Part shown: in pieces, positions 1 to 7,973 of the stretch
Layout: each line of letters starts with the position of its first letter
How positions within the stretch are numbered: the first letter of the stretch is position 1
Notes under the pieces: generated by a model
Told to the model about the DNA's origin: nothing
The model's input: the letters and a program-made list of their open reading frames with translations, nothing else
Database searches by the model: none
IMG/VR virus record: IMGVR_UViG_3300020424_000003
Span: 1 to 64,000 of that record
Reading direction: 5' to 3' (one strand)
DNA length: 64,000 nt
Source of the DNA: a virus
Translations under genes and position numbers: made by a program

Positions 1-792
1 GCCAATGTGTTGGCCAGCACGGCAGGTTACAACACAGCCCGTACTCCTAACTATACAGGCACCAGTGAAAGCATAAACCTTACCATGTCCAACAGTGGAA
101 CAAGACTTGACGGCACTATGACCAATACCACTGGTAATGATATACTTCTTTACAAATACACTATGTCAAACTCAACTGGTTTTCCAGCAGGGTCGAACAA
201 CAGATTAATGAGCTTGGCTTGGGCAGACTCAAGCAACGCCTTTACCAATTCACACACAGTAAACAGCACAGGTTGTTTCAACACATTCAGAAGAACGCAC
301 TATGGATACCCAACATGGTTGAGATTACAATTTTATTTTACACCAGCTGGATCAGGCACTGAAGCTGATATAGGATATTTTAATTTTGTGTTTGAAGATG
401 CAGTTAGTCAGGCTGATGCGTTACAGTTTATTAAGACACAGACAGAAGCTTTCTTTCATGATCCACTAGACACAGGCGAAGATTATCCTTACCTAAGAGC
501 TACTGTGAACGCAGACTCAATCGATTTTCATTACTATAGGCAAGGAATATTAAGAGTGGTGCCAACATATTATAGATTCGGCTACAACCAAGGAGGCTCA
601 GGTGGAACTGCATATCCATCAACTGCTGATAGTGCCTTACAGGCCCATTCAAATTATAACTTTGCAACAACCAAATCAAATGAACTGAATACTTTTGCAA
701 AGGGCAACGGAAATGCAAAAGCACAAACACTTAACATGAGTTTGTCAGACTATTATGACGGAAGGGGGAATTTGACTCTTGGATCAGGATAA
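1..792 (+). CDS. Virion/tail-associated protein, C-terminal part (5' end outside window)
   Basis: The frame is open from the first base of the window, so the gene starts upstream and only its last ~263 codons are seen. The visible part is rich in Ser, Thr, Asn and Gly, has no cysteine cluster or catalytic motif, and has the low-complexity beta-rich look of phage fibre or baseplate-attached proteins. A structural role is inferred from composition and from the fibre-like gene at 1252-2364 nearby; no family was recognised. The first in-frame GTG (7) is not taken as the true start. Confidence 0.5.
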   Translation, partial: ANVLASTAGYNTARTPNYTGTSESINLTMSNSGTRLDGTMTNTTGNDILLYKYTMSNSTGFPAGSNNRLMSLAWADSSNAFTNSHTVNSTGCFNTFRRTHYGYPTWLRLQFYFTPAGSGTEADIGYFNFVFEDAVSQADALQFIKTQTEAFFHDPLDTGEDYPYLRATVNADSIDFHYYRQGILRVVPTYYRFGYNQGGSGGTAYPSTADSALQAHSNYNFATTKSNELNTFAKGNGNAKAQTLNMSLSDYYDGRGNLTLGSG

Positions 793-940
793 AATCAAGC
801 AACCAGACAATTCAATGCCTACAGGATCACCAGATCCTATGCGTGTGCCTAACAACACAGACCCTTTGCCTAAACCTAATAAAGGAAAAATAATTAATCC
901 TCGTCCTTCCGATAGTTCAATTCCTTCTCAAAAGGAATAA
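779..940 (+). CDS. Small proline-rich ORF (53 aa), tentative
   Basis: A TTG codon at 779 lies about 10 nt after a purine-rich GAAGGGGG stretch and opens a 53-codon frame ending TAA at 940. The product is rich in Pro, Asn, Ser and Lys (PDNSMPTGSPDPMRVP near the start). It overlaps the end of the upstream gene by 14 nt and the tail of the convergent gene at 894-1250 by about 47 nt. No family recognised; the TTG start and antisense overlap keep confidence low. Confidence 0.3.
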   Translation: MDQDKIKQPDNSMPTGSPDPMRVPNNTDPLPKPNKGKIINPRPSDSSIPSQKE

Positions 941-1250
941 TATTATCACTATTCTGAACGATCTTGTTTCTACGACCCTTGCTGATTTCTTTTTTGAGGT
1001 CAACTATCTCTGTGAGTATTGTTCCAAAATCTTCTCTGCTTTTTGCTAACATTTCAGTGAGATGCTTCACAGCATAAATTACCCACCACCACCATGCGAA
1101 CGCAATGGATCCAAATGAAATAGCTATTGCAATTATGATTATGTCTGTCCAATGATCTGGATCAAAGTATAATGCAAGACACACCGCAAGTAATCCTGCG
1201 ATCGGAGCCAACCTTCCTAGCCACTGCCAGAACTTAACTTGTCTCCGCAT
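894..1250 (-). CDS. Small membrane protein with two TM helices and coiled-coil tail
   Basis: 118 aa. After a basic N-terminus (MRRQVKFWQWLGRL) there are two hydrophobic helices, about residues 13-29 and 36-60, the second ending in a Trp-rich AWWWWVIYAV segment. A charged, heptad-like C-terminal region follows (residues 63-95, EMLAKSREDFGTILTEIVDL). This predicts an inner-membrane protein with a cytoplasmic coiled coil. It starts 2 nt after the structural gene 1252-2364 ends, so the two are probably co-transcribed late. A lysis or holin accessory role is possible, but no family was recognised. Confidence 0.5.
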   Translation of the reverse strand: MRRQVKFWQWLGRLAPIAGLLAVCLALYFDPDHWTDIIIIAIAISFGSIAFAWWWWVIYAVKHLTEMLAKSREDFGTILTEIVDLKKEISKGRRNKIVQNSDNIIPFEKELNYRKDED

Positions 1251-1251
1251 T

Positions 1252-2364
1252 TTAGGCTCCTATTTGGCCAAATGGTTTCCACTCTCCTGGGGTTCCGTCC
1301 TGTATACAAATCCAACCAACGTATCCAGTTGGTGATGGAAGTGTATTCCAAACAATATCACCTCTCTTGTAGTTTCCACTTGTTGGCACTTCAGACCCAA
1401 CCTCCATCTTTTTGTTTTCAAATTTAATAGGACCATTTGCACTGAAACACACATCAGGATTGTTTACGTTTATTCCTAACTTGCCTTTTACGGTTGTAAT
1501 GCTTTCTGCATCAGTTCCTACTTCTATTCTATTGTTGGCTTTGAGTTTGATTCTTGTTTGATCATCTGTGATCAATTCCATGTCACTGGTAGTAAACGCA
1601 CCAACCTTGATTGTGTCGTATCCTGGATCAACAATAAATTCAACCTCGTTGCCGGCAACACTCAATTGGCCATTTGGTGCATCAATACCAACACCTAAAC
1701 GCATTCCATCGCCATCATAAAAGATAAACTGATCTAGTATGAAGTTTCCTTCAGTTCGTAAATTCTTGATCGTACCTAAAGTGGTAAGACTTGACTTGTT
1801 AATGTCTGGACCAAGTTCATCTTTGGATAACACAGTGATGTTATCAATTCTGTATTCTTGCATCGTGTCGATGATTTCGCTTGACCAAACTCTGTCTGGG
1901 TTACCTTGCATAACCAACTGCTTGGTATGTCCGGAACCTGTCCACATTAAACCTTTGCCATACGGTGATTGTTCAGAACAATCAAAGTTTAAAGGACTTG
2001 TTCTTTCGTTTCGAACGTCAGCTTTAATTTCATCTACTTCTAGTCTTGATGCTTTTATTGTACCAACCACATTAAGGTCTTCTTCAACCTTAACACTATT
2101 TTTCAATAAACCTACTTTAAGTGTGTCAACTGTAACAAGATCATTTTCAACAACTAATTCTAGTTTGTTTGCTCTGTCTTGTATACCCATTGAGCTGAAC
2201 TGTGTGATGGTTCCGCCGTGGACTTTATCTCCACTTATTTCATTGTTTAAGAATTCTTGTTTGGGTACAACTCTGTTGGCAATGGTTTCAATGGCTTGAC
2301 CAAGTGTGTCAAGTCCTTCTTTAACTGCCTTTATTTCAGAATCTTTGATATCATTTGTGCTCAT
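1252..2364 (-). CDS. Tail fibre-like structural protein
   Basis: 370 aa. The N-terminus is a helical coiled segment (residues 5-35). The middle is a repeated beta pattern (GTIKASRLEVDEIKADV; VVGTIK; KVGAFTTSDMELITDDQTRI) typical of trimeric fibre shafts, and the C-terminus is a compact Gly/Trp-rich domain (GDIVWNTLPSPTGYVGW) like phage fibre tips. There are no enzymatic motifs. A GATAAATA late box lies just before the start. It probably forms part of a fibre or whisker; the receptor specificity cannot be read from sequence. Confidence 0.6.
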   Translation of the reverse strand: MSTNDIKDSEIKAVKEGLDTLGQAIETIANRVVPKQEFLNNEISGDKVHGGTITQFSSMGIQDRANKLELVVENDLVTVDTLKVGLLKNSVKVEEDLNVVGTIKASRLEVDEIKADVRNERTSPLNFDCSEQSPYGKGLMWTGSGHTKQLVMQGNPDRVWSSEIIDTMQEYRIDNITVLSKDELGPDINKSSLTTLGTIKNLRTEGNFILDQFIFYDGDGMRLGVGIDAPNGQLSVAGNEVEFIVDPGYDTIKVGAFTTSDMELITDDQTRIKLKANNRIEVGTDAESITTVKGKLGINVNNPDVCFSANGPIKFENKKMEVGSEVPTSGNYKRGDIVWNTLPSPTGYVGWICIQDGTPGEWKPFGQIGA

Positions 2365-2369
2365 GTAAG

Positions 2370-2377
2370 TATTTATC
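2370..2377 (-). promoter_or_regulatory. T4-like late promoter box GATAAATA
   Basis: GATAAATAC on the minus strand, six bases before the ATG of the fibre gene at 1252-2364. It resembles the T4 late consensus TATAAATA, but being so close to the ATG it would give an almost leaderless message, so it may instead be chance AT-rich sequence. Confidence 0.35.
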
Positions 2378-2385
2378 TTATGAAC

Positions 2386-2997
2386 TTATCTTTGGTTTAG
2401 ATGGTTTAAAACTGCTTTTACGGATTCTTCGTTGGTATCTACATTAGCAACCAGCATATAGCTTGGATTAAAGCTACTGTTAAACAAATAATGCATCTTA
2501 ACTGTGTCCATGAAGTACATACGTCCATGTTCCCAATGCAACAACTTGTTATCTAACATAAAATTAAAATATGGTGGATTACAGTTCTGTAAAGGCACTA
2601 TCAATCTGAAACTGTTTTGTATCAAACAGTGATCTCTGTGTGGCGGAAAGAATCCACCTGTGCCTAGCTTTAAAATGTGTGTTCTATGTATGTGTTTTAT
2701 CCAAGGTTCTAATATGTCCTTGCACCCTTCAATCACAGGCGTTGGTGTTGCAAAATCTCTTTCAGTGTATTGAGTGTTATTTTCTTTGTTGTATTCACCC
2801 AGGCTGTCTAGATCAGGTATACCACTGACACCACCATCTAAACTTGTAACACTTAGGCCGTATCTGTTAATGGATTTGCGTGGATTGTACTGCACATATT
2901 CAAAGTTTTCTTCTGTCCAGGCAACAAAGCTGGGTGCATCCATTGTTAAATCCAATGAATAAAATGAGCCATATGTGATTAGGGTTTGGTAGTCCAT
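2386..2997 (-). CDS. Aspartyl/asparaginyl beta-hydroxylase-like 2OG-Fe(II) dioxygenase
   Basis: 203 aa. The C-terminal half carries a double-stranded beta-helix signature: GGFFPPHRDHCL (His-Arg-Asp iron ligands), FRLIVPLQNC with the Arg that usually binds 2-oxoglutarate, then KMHYLFN supplying the distal His. This is the AspH-type arrangement. Family members hydroxylate Asp/Asn or related side chains using Fe(II), O2 and 2-oxoglutarate. The substrate here is unknown. It lies between structural and hypothetical genes and is one of about nine such genes in the window. Confidence 0.65.
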   Translation of the reverse strand: MDYQTLITYGSFYSLDLTMDAPSFVAWTEENFEYVQYNPRKSINRYGLSVTSLDGGVSGIPDLDSLGEYNKENNTQYTERDFATPTPVIEGCKDILEPWIKHIHRTHILKLGTGGFFPPHRDHCLIQNSFRLIVPLQNCNPPYFNFMLDNKLLHWEHGRMYFMDTVKMHYLFNSSFNPSYMLVANVDTNEESVKAVLNHLNQR

Positions 2998-3008
2998 ACT
3001 ATTACTTA

Positions 3009-4310
3009 TTAATCTATGGTTTTAAGTAATATAGTCTCTGGATTGATTCTTCCGTTAAGTTTGATATCTACTGCATTGATTTCATCAAGAAACTTCTTGA
3101 TCTTGACTTTACCAGCATCTTTGAATTCTTTCAATTTTTCGTCTGGTTTTCTAAGGGTCTTTTGTATTGATTCATCTTCGTTGTAGCTCTGTATTGTTGT
3201 GCCTTTGACACTGAGTCCTGATCCTTCTCTGCGTTGATGTAATGGATCTATTGTTTTTGCAACATACCTACCCAACTTACGTGTCTTGATGTTGAAAACC
3301 CATAATTCAGATGCTCCAATTATTTCTTGTGGATTGATACTTGCCAATTGAAACTTTTCATCATTGACTCTAAATTTAAGTTTAGAAACCATCTTCTCTT
3401 TGTCTCTACGTCTCTTACGTGGTTTCCTGTTTGCCTTGGCTGTGTCAATGATTACATCTAAAGCACCCATTATATTTGTTAGTGCTTCATAATACTTTTT
3501 AATATCGTCTTTGTTGCTTAGGCTGTATCCTTCAATTAATTGTTCAGCCCAGTCTCTTTGATGTTCGTCCATCTTTTCTAGTTGAGATTTGGTAGGAGGA
3601 TTCAGCACTTCCATGATTTCGTCTATTTCAGGTTGATACAGTTCCTTCATCTTACGTGCATGGGCCTGTGTGCATTTCATATCATTGAGATGTTTGGAAA
3701 TTCTAAAACCTTTTGGATCAAACTTCTTGGTGTTTGTTTGCCAACCATCAAGCCAATCTTCTAAACCGCCTCTCATGTGGAAGGTTTGTGCTTGTATGCG
3801 TTCTTGTATTGTAGGCTTACCTACTACAATCTTTTTCTTTTTTAATTCTTTCTCTTTCTCTTTAACTTCTTCTATCACTTTGTTACCAAGTTCAAATAAT
3901 TCATTTAATTGTTTATTTACAAAATCTGATACAGGTTTAACCTTTCCCATGGTTCCTGGTAGGGATTCCCAGTATTCAGAATAAGCCTTGTGAGTGTCAG
4001 GAAAGCCTTTGCTTAATAATCTACAACTTGCGCCTAGTGTTGATCCAAACCTCCAGTCTGGATTCTTTTGTATTGCCTTAGTTTTATCTTTCCATTCGTC
4101 TTTGCTTTTGCAGTAATCAATCACATACCTTTTGCAATCAGCGGACTTGGCTTCCCATCTGTAGTATTCATAACATTGGTCACGTAGTCTGCTAAACTGT
4201 TGTCCGTCTAACTCGTTTGCTTTAGATATGTCTGGCTCAGTTAACTTTGTGCTAACTCTCCTAACAGGTTTTTTCTTTTTCCTGCCGGATAGCAAAATCG
4301 ATTTGGCCAT
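3009..4310 (-). CDS. Hypothetical basic protein, 433 aa
   Basis: Highly basic, helical protein. It opens with MAKSILLSGRKKKKPVRR, has Lys/Glu-rich helices at about residues 130-165 (VIEEVKEKEKELKKKK), a second basic stretch near 290-310 (ANRKPRKRRRDKEK), and a C-terminal domain with a FNIKTRKLGRYVAK strand. The basic tracts suggest nucleic-acid binding, but no motif identifies a function. I recognise the general type as a conserved hypothetical of marine T4-like phages. A sigma-70-like promoter precedes it. Confidence 0.55.
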   Translation of the reverse strand: MAKSILLSGRKKKKPVRRVSTKLTEPDISKANELDGQQFSRLRDQCYEYYRWEAKSADCKRYVIDYCKSKDEWKDKTKAIQKNPDWRFGSTLGASCRLLSKGFPDTHKAYSEYWESLPGTMGKVKPVSDFVNKQLNELFELGNKVIEEVKEKEKELKKKKIVVGKPTIQERIQAQTFHMRGGLEDWLDGWQTNTKKFDPKGFRISKHLNDMKCTQAHARKMKELYQPEIDEIMEVLNPPTKSQLEKMDEHQRDWAEQLIEGYSLSNKDDIKKYYEALTNIMGALDVIIDTAKANRKPRKRRRDKEKMVSKLKFRVNDEKFQLASINPQEIIGASELWVFNIKTRKLGRYVAKTIDPLHQRREGSGLSVKGTTIQSYNEDESIQKTLRKPDEKLKEFKDAGKVKIKKFLDEINAVDIKLNGRINPETILLKTID

Positions 4311-4343
4311 CTACAACTCCTCAAATCTAAATGATATACAGTT

Positions 4344-4371
4344 ACTATATATACAATTTATAAAAAGTCAA
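4344..4371 (-). promoter_or_regulatory. Sigma-70-like promoter for 3009-4310
   Basis: Minus-strand TTGACT (4366-4371) and TATAGT (4344-4349) with a 16-nt spacer, followed by a short leader and GAGGAG before the ATG at 4310. Confidence 0.55.
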
Positions 4372-4391
4372 CTAAAAATGACTAATTTAAA

Positions 4392-5720
4392 TTATATTTT
4401 ATCGCCATTTGAAAGATTTCGAAAAGTTTTGAATCTTGGAAATCTTAGACTGTAAGTGTCAGAGTCTTGTGATTTTGTTCTTGCATCAGCTCGTATTTCT
4501 ACTAAAGAACCAACGACGTTATCACGGTTAGTCCAGAACTGATCACGTTGATCGTCAGTGAAACCACTTCCACAGTTAAGGTGATAAGTGTATCCATCAT
4601 CTTCTCCTTCTACAATGATTGCGCCAAGTCTACCCTCATTTCGTCCAGTTCCTTCTTCAACTGCAACTACTTTCAATGTAACTTCAATAAATGGTTTGGC
4701 TTTTAACCAAGCATGAGATCGTTTACATTCATATACTGCTTTCTGATCTTTGATCATAACCCCTTCATATCCACCGTCTACAGCCGCTTTATTAAGCTCT
4801 ACAAAGCGATCTTGACCTTCAGGGCTACTTAGATCCACATCTTCCCAGTCCAGTGCTTGTACGTGCTCTAAGGCGTCTTTATTAGCGTCTACCCAATGCC
4901 ATACATATTGGCTTCTTTTGGATTGTTCTACTTCATACTTTCCTTCTAAGAACTTGTCTAAAGGAATCATATCAAACAAATGAAGTACTGCGTCTTTGGC
5001 AACACCTCCACTCTTTCTATGAACCTGTTTCATTAGGTCTTGGAAGTTTGCACTCATTACCTCTCCATCTAAAACTAGATCGTATGGAGCAGGTTTGTCT
5101 TTTAATACTGCTTCTATTTCTGCAATGATGTGACCAAAGTTATGAAACTGCTTACCATTCCTGCTAAACATTTCTACTTTACCATCTTTGATTACTGTTA
5201 ATACTCTTACACCATCAAGTTTAATTTCTATCTGTTTAGGACCAACCATTTTCTTTTCATGGTTAGCTGAATCATGTGCAAGTTGACAAGTAAACACAGG
5301 AACTTTGTATTTGTCAAAGCCATTCTTTTTTGCTACATTGTTTACAGTCTTTTCACTTACACCACAACGTAAATCCTTAATAAGGATACGTCTGTAAAAT
5401 CCATTCCATTGTTCTGCTGTCGCTGAACTCATTACAAGATTAATTGCATCTCTGGCCGCATGACCAGTTAATTCTCTTTTGTTAAGTTTTTCTGCAAGTT
5501 CTAAGAATATCTTCCATTCACAGCCTTGCCCTGAAATAACTGTGTCCTTTGTTGGAACTTGCTTAACGCCGAATGTGTATAATGGATCAAGTGCCATTCT
5601 AACACCATCAAAGAACTCGTCAAGTCCTTCGTTCATTGCATCTAATAATATTGATTCTTTAGCTAGACGTGAATTGTCTGCTTCTAATTTTTCTATGATT
5701 GCCTGTGGTTGTGTTCTCAT
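4392..5720 (-). CDS. ATP-dependent DNA ligase
   Basis: 442 aa, similar in size to T4/T7-type phage ligases. Residues 1-140 form a helical DNA-binding-like domain. The nucleotidyltransferase core carries motif I K167-L-D-G with VR following (adenylated lysine), motif III YDLVLDGEVM, motif IV YEGVMIKD and motif V WLKAKPF; the C-terminal ~100 aa is the OB-fold. It seals nicks in phage replication and repair via a ligase-AMP intermediate. A near-perfect sigma-70 promoter lies 28 nt upstream, pointing to early expression by host polymerase. Confidence 0.93.
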   Translation of the reverse strand: MRTQPQAIIEKLEADNSRLAKESILLDAMNEGLDEFFDGVRMALDPLYTFGVKQVPTKDTVISGQGCEWKIFLELAEKLNKRELTGHAARDAINLVMSSATAEQWNGFYRRILIKDLRCGVSEKTVNNVAKKNGFDKYKVPVFTCQLAHDSANHEKKMVGPKQIEIKLDGVRVLTVIKDGKVEMFSRNGKQFHNFGHIIAEIEAVLKDKPAPYDLVLDGEVMSANFQDLMKQVHRKSGGVAKDAVLHLFDMIPLDKFLEGKYEVEQSKRSQYVWHWVDANKDALEHVQALDWEDVDLSSPEGQDRFVELNKAAVDGGYEGVMIKDQKAVYECKRSHAWLKAKPFIEVTLKVVAVEEGTGRNEGRLGAIIVEGEDDGYTYHLNCGSGFTDDQRDQFWTNRDNVVGSLVEIRADARTKSQDSDTYSLRFPRFKTFRNLSNGDKI

Positions 5721-5747
5721 TTGTGCCTCTTCCTAATTATTATATAC

Positions 5748-5776
5748 ATTATATAATCATTTTGTAATAATGTCAA
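5748..5776 (-). promoter_or_regulatory. Consensus sigma-70 promoter for DNA ligase
   Basis: Minus-strand TTGACA (5771-5776), 17-nt spacer, TATAAT (5748-5753): both hexamers are perfect. The predicted start point is about 20 nt before the ligase ATG. The -35 overlaps the last codons of the HNH gene. Confidence 0.85.
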
Positions 5777-6108
5777 CCTCTTTTACGATAATCTCCATTC
5801 AAATGACTCTTGTAGGAATGGCAAACTTTACACAAAGTTTGGATATTTTTTGGTATGTTATTTAATTGGTTACCATCTATGTGATCCAATTCTAAAGCAC
5901 CTGGATACGGAATGTGGGCAGTACACTTGTAACCAAATCTACCATCAATGTTTTCACAGTAATCTTTCTTTGTGAATGACACACCTTCTTCCAAAGGTCG
6001 CTTTCCATAACTAGCTTCATGACATTTCCAACACACAGGTCGCAACTTATACTTTCCGCTCTTGGCGACTTTTCTATTACAGCCTTTGTTAATACATAAC
6101 GTAGTCAT
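5773..6108 (-). CDS. HNH endonuclease
   Basis: 111 aa. The HNH core is LELDHIDGNQLNNIPKN followed by IQTLCKVCHSYKS (about residues 72-100), with zinc-ribbon cysteine pairs CINKGC near the N-terminus, PVCWKC, and LCKVCH. This size and layout fits free-standing phage homing-type or nicking HNH nucleases. It lies between DNA ligase and tRNA-Arg; homing endonucleases are often found next to such genes, but no intron or split gene is seen. A cleavage target cannot be predicted. Confidence 0.8.
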   Translation of the reverse strand: MTTLCINKGCNRKVAKSGKYKLRPVCWKCHEASYGKRPLEEGVSFTKKDYCENIDGRFGYKCTAHIPYPGALELDHIDGNQLNNIPKNIQTLCKVCHSYKSHLNGDYRKRG

Positions 6109-6122
6109 AATGCCTCCTATTA

Positions 6123-6199
6123 TGGCGGACCCAAAGAGATTCGAACTCCTGACCTCCAGTTCCGCAAACTGGCGCTCTATCCAACTGAGCTATGGGTCC
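6123..6199 (-). tRNA. tRNA-Arg (anticodon GCG)
   Basis: 77 nt with encoded CCA. The acceptor stem GGACCCA/TGGGTCC, D stem GCTC/GAGC, anticodon stem CCAGT/ACTGG with loop TTGCGGA, and T stem AGGAG/CTCTT with loop TTCGAAT all fold. The anticodon GCG reads CGC/CGU arginine codons. Most bacteria use an A34 (inosine) tRNA for this box, so a G34 species is unusual. A perfect sigma-70 promoter lies just upstream. Confidence 0.93.
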
Positions 6200-6207
6200 G
6201 TAGTTCT

Positions 6208-6236
6208 ATTATAGTTGATTATTTTGGAATTGTCAA
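6208..6236 (-). promoter_or_regulatory. Consensus sigma-70 promoter for tRNA-Arg
   Basis: Minus-strand TTGACA (6231-6236), 17-nt spacer, TATAAT (6208-6213), placed so that transcription would begin almost at the tRNA 5' end. It could also drive the HNH gene downstream. Confidence 0.85.
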
Positions 6237-6239
6237 GGT

Positions 6240-6268
6240 AAAAAAAAGGGCGACATAAAGCCGCCCTT
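6240..6268 (-). terminator. Rho-independent terminator after 6288-6533
   Basis: On the minus strand AAGGGCG ... CGCCCTT pairs (7 bp, 9-nt loop) and is followed by eight T residues. It lies 20 nt downstream of the stop of the 81-aa gene and insulates it from the tRNA-Arg promoter. Confidence 0.85.
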
Positions 6269-6287
6269 AATCTCAATTAGTGTAGAA

Positions 6288-6533
6288 TTACACTAAATTT
6301 TTTGCCATTGCTTTGTAACCAGCGGCAACAACTGCTCTAGAGGCAGAACCTAATCTGTACTTTCTAGCACCAGTTTTTGTTGTGTTTAAGTATACAGGGT
6401 ATCCTGCAAATCTTAAACTTTGAATAACTGCTTGTGGATTACCAGCTTTGAATTTTGTGGCAATCTGAGCTGAAGTTAATTCAGAACCATTTTTAAGTGC
6501 GGTTAATACACTATCTTGAATTGTATTTTTCAT
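6288..6533 (-). CDS. Small winged-helix-like protein (81 aa)
   Basis: The N-terminal 50 residues read as a compact helix-turn-helix: DSVLTALKNGSELTSAQIA, then FKAGNPQAVIQSLRFAGYPV, then a beta wing YLNTTKTGARKYRLG. This matches small DNA-binding winged-helix proteins common in T4-like marine phages. It has its own near-consensus promoter (6579-6607) and intrinsic terminator (6240-6268), so it is a monocistronic, probably strongly and early transcribed unit. A regulatory role is inferred. Confidence 0.6.
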   Translation of the reverse strand: MKNTIQDSVLTALKNGSELTSAQIATKFKAGNPQAVIQSLRFAGYPVYLNTTKTGARKYRLGSASRAVVAAGYKAMAKNLV

Positions 6534-6578
6534 AGTATCTCCTTATATATTAATATCTAAGTTTCAAATACAGTAACT

Positions 6579-6607
6579 AATATAACAAAAAAATGCAATA
6601 TTGTCAA
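6579..6607 (-). promoter_or_regulatory. Sigma-70 promoter for 6288-6533
   Basis: TTGACA (6602-6607), 17-nt spacer, TATATT (6579-6584) on the minus strand, about 45 nt before the ATG; AAGGAG precedes the start codon. Confidence 0.8.
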
Positions 6608-6622
6608 GCACTTGTTTGCCAA

Positions 6623-7222
6623 TTACACAAAATCGGGGCCATGCACCCAACCTACTAACGATATCCTTGTGCCTTTGGTGACAGGAACAACCTTGTGTGG
6701 CATCCAACTTGGGAAGAAACATATCTCATATTTCTTTAATTGGATAGGATAACCAATCGAGTCAGGCATCAATGTAAGATCTCCTCCTTCAAACTCGCTT
6801 GGATCATTTAGTAAACAACTAAATGAAATCTTTCTACTGTCATTATTAACTCCTTTGAATCCTGCATCTGAGTGCATGGAGTAATGACCTTTCTTGTCTG
6901 CATCATAAACACTATATTGAAGTGTTTCCAAATACGTGATAGAATATTTAAAATGAAAATCATTTGCATGATGTATGACTCCGCCCAATAAGTTATAAAG
7001 TTGAGGATTGGTATTTGTGTCAATCCAACTTATGTCCGTTGAACGTAGTGTATCATCATGTTCGTTTGTACCTTCTTGCACATACCCGGCCTTTTGTAAA
7101 GGATTCTGTTCCTTAACCCATTTGTGTAAGTCGTTTACTATCTCGTCAGTCAATCCCCAGTTTTCTACACGATACTCTGGTAATGGATTGTTTCTGTGTT
7201 GCGGTGGTGTTAGTATGTACAT
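6623..7222 (-). CDS. 2OG-Fe(II) oxygenase, PKHD/prolyl-4-hydroxylase type
   Basis: 199 aa from the ATG at 7222, chosen because it overlaps the upstream stop as TAATG; an ATG 15 codons earlier would lie inside the previous gene. The iron site is GHYSMHSDAG (His-x-Asp), RKISFSCLLNDPSEFEGGDL follows, and FPSWMPHKVVPVTKGTRISLVGW supplies the distal His and 2-oxoglutarate Arg. This is the PiuC/PKHD pattern. It is translationally coupled to the next oxygenase (7222-7731). Substrate unknown. Confidence 0.82.
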   Translation of the reverse strand: MYILTPPQHRNNPLPEYRVENWGLTDEIVNDLHKWVKEQNPLQKAGYVQEGTNEHDDTLRSTDISWIDTNTNPQLYNLLGGVIHHANDFHFKYSITYLETLQYSVYDADKKGHYSMHSDAGFKGVNNDSRKISFSCLLNDPSEFEGGDLTLMPDSIGYPIQLKKYEICFFPSWMPHKVVPVTKGTRISLVGWVHGPDFV

Positions 7223-7731
7223 TATTTGATCCTCACTTGTACTGTGACTCTTGTTTGTTTTGCCCAAGGAGTGATTGCAGTTACACTATGTAATGTAGGA
7301 CTTTGCCTATTATCATTTAAGATCAATCTATTGAACTTAGGTTCTTCTGCTCGAATGGTATCACCGTCCTTCCATAAAAACAAACCACCATCACTTGCGT
7401 CCCAATGTTGATTAAGATATATTGTACCACTAGCAATATAACCTGAGTCATCATGCCAGTCTAACATACTGTTTCTATTCCATAGATAGATGTATGCTTC
7501 AAACTTTAGATCACTGTAAAATGGATTAAGATTTTCAAATGCTTTCTTAACATCAATAACACCATTGCGTAGTATACTCATGTTAGCACTATTAGAACCT
7601 TCTACAACGATACCTTCCCAACTATGGCTAGTTGACCAACAAGCCTCTGTTGACTGTATCTTTTCTTTGATCTCAGTTGCAATAGTATCTATTGTATCCT
7701 GTGCTAGAAAGTTATCTTTAATTGTAATCAT
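7222..7731 (-). CDS. 2OG-Fe(II) oxygenase, prolyl-hydroxylase-like
   Basis: 169 aa from the ATG at 7731, which overlaps the upstream stop as ATGA. The beta-helix core is LDWHDDSGYIASGTIYLN (His-x-Asp), GGLFLW, then TLHSVTAITPWAKQTRVTVQV, giving the distal His and the Arg. Small free-standing members of this family are common in marine phages and often have unknown protein or small-molecule substrates. It sits in a four-gene overlapping operon with another oxygenase downstream and a small membrane protein upstream. Confidence 0.78.
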   Translation of the reverse strand: MITIKDNFLAQDTIDTIATEIKEKIQSTEACWSTSHSWEGIVVEGSNSANMSILRNGVIDVKKAFENLNPFYSDLKFEAYIYLWNRNSMLDWHDDSGYIASGTIYLNQHWDASDGGLFLWKDGDTIRAEEPKFNRLILNDNRQSPTLHSVTAITPWAKQTRVTVQVRIK

Positions 7732-7973
7732 GTTAGCCAGTTCCAAATACCTCTAATGGCAAGTAACAAATAAAATAGTTCCATCAATGCCCGAGGTAAA
7801 TCCTTATCTTTTAATCCCATGTAAATCCAAATACTACAACTGAAACAAGCGACTGCCCAACCCATCCATTGAACTGCTGGATCACCTCCGCTTAATATAA
7901 AAGCACCAACCATGGCAAGTACAAAACCTAACCATCGCCAGCCGTCTATCTTGTGGTAGTATCTAATTTTCAT
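7728..7973 (-). CDS. Small polytopic membrane protein (81 aa)
   Basis: Three hydrophobic segments, about residues 12-28, 34-53 and 60-79, with Trp and Gly residues at their edges (WRWLGF, QWMGWAVACF, LLLAIRGIWNWL). The start overlaps the end of 7963-8706 by 11 nt and the stop overlaps the next oxygenase by 4 nt, so it is translationally coupled. No family was identified with confidence. Confidence 0.55.
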   Translation of the reverse strand: MKIRYYHKIDGWRWLGFVLAMVGAFILSGGDPAVQWMGWAVACFSCSIWIYMGLKDKDLPRALMELFYLLLAIRGIWNWLT

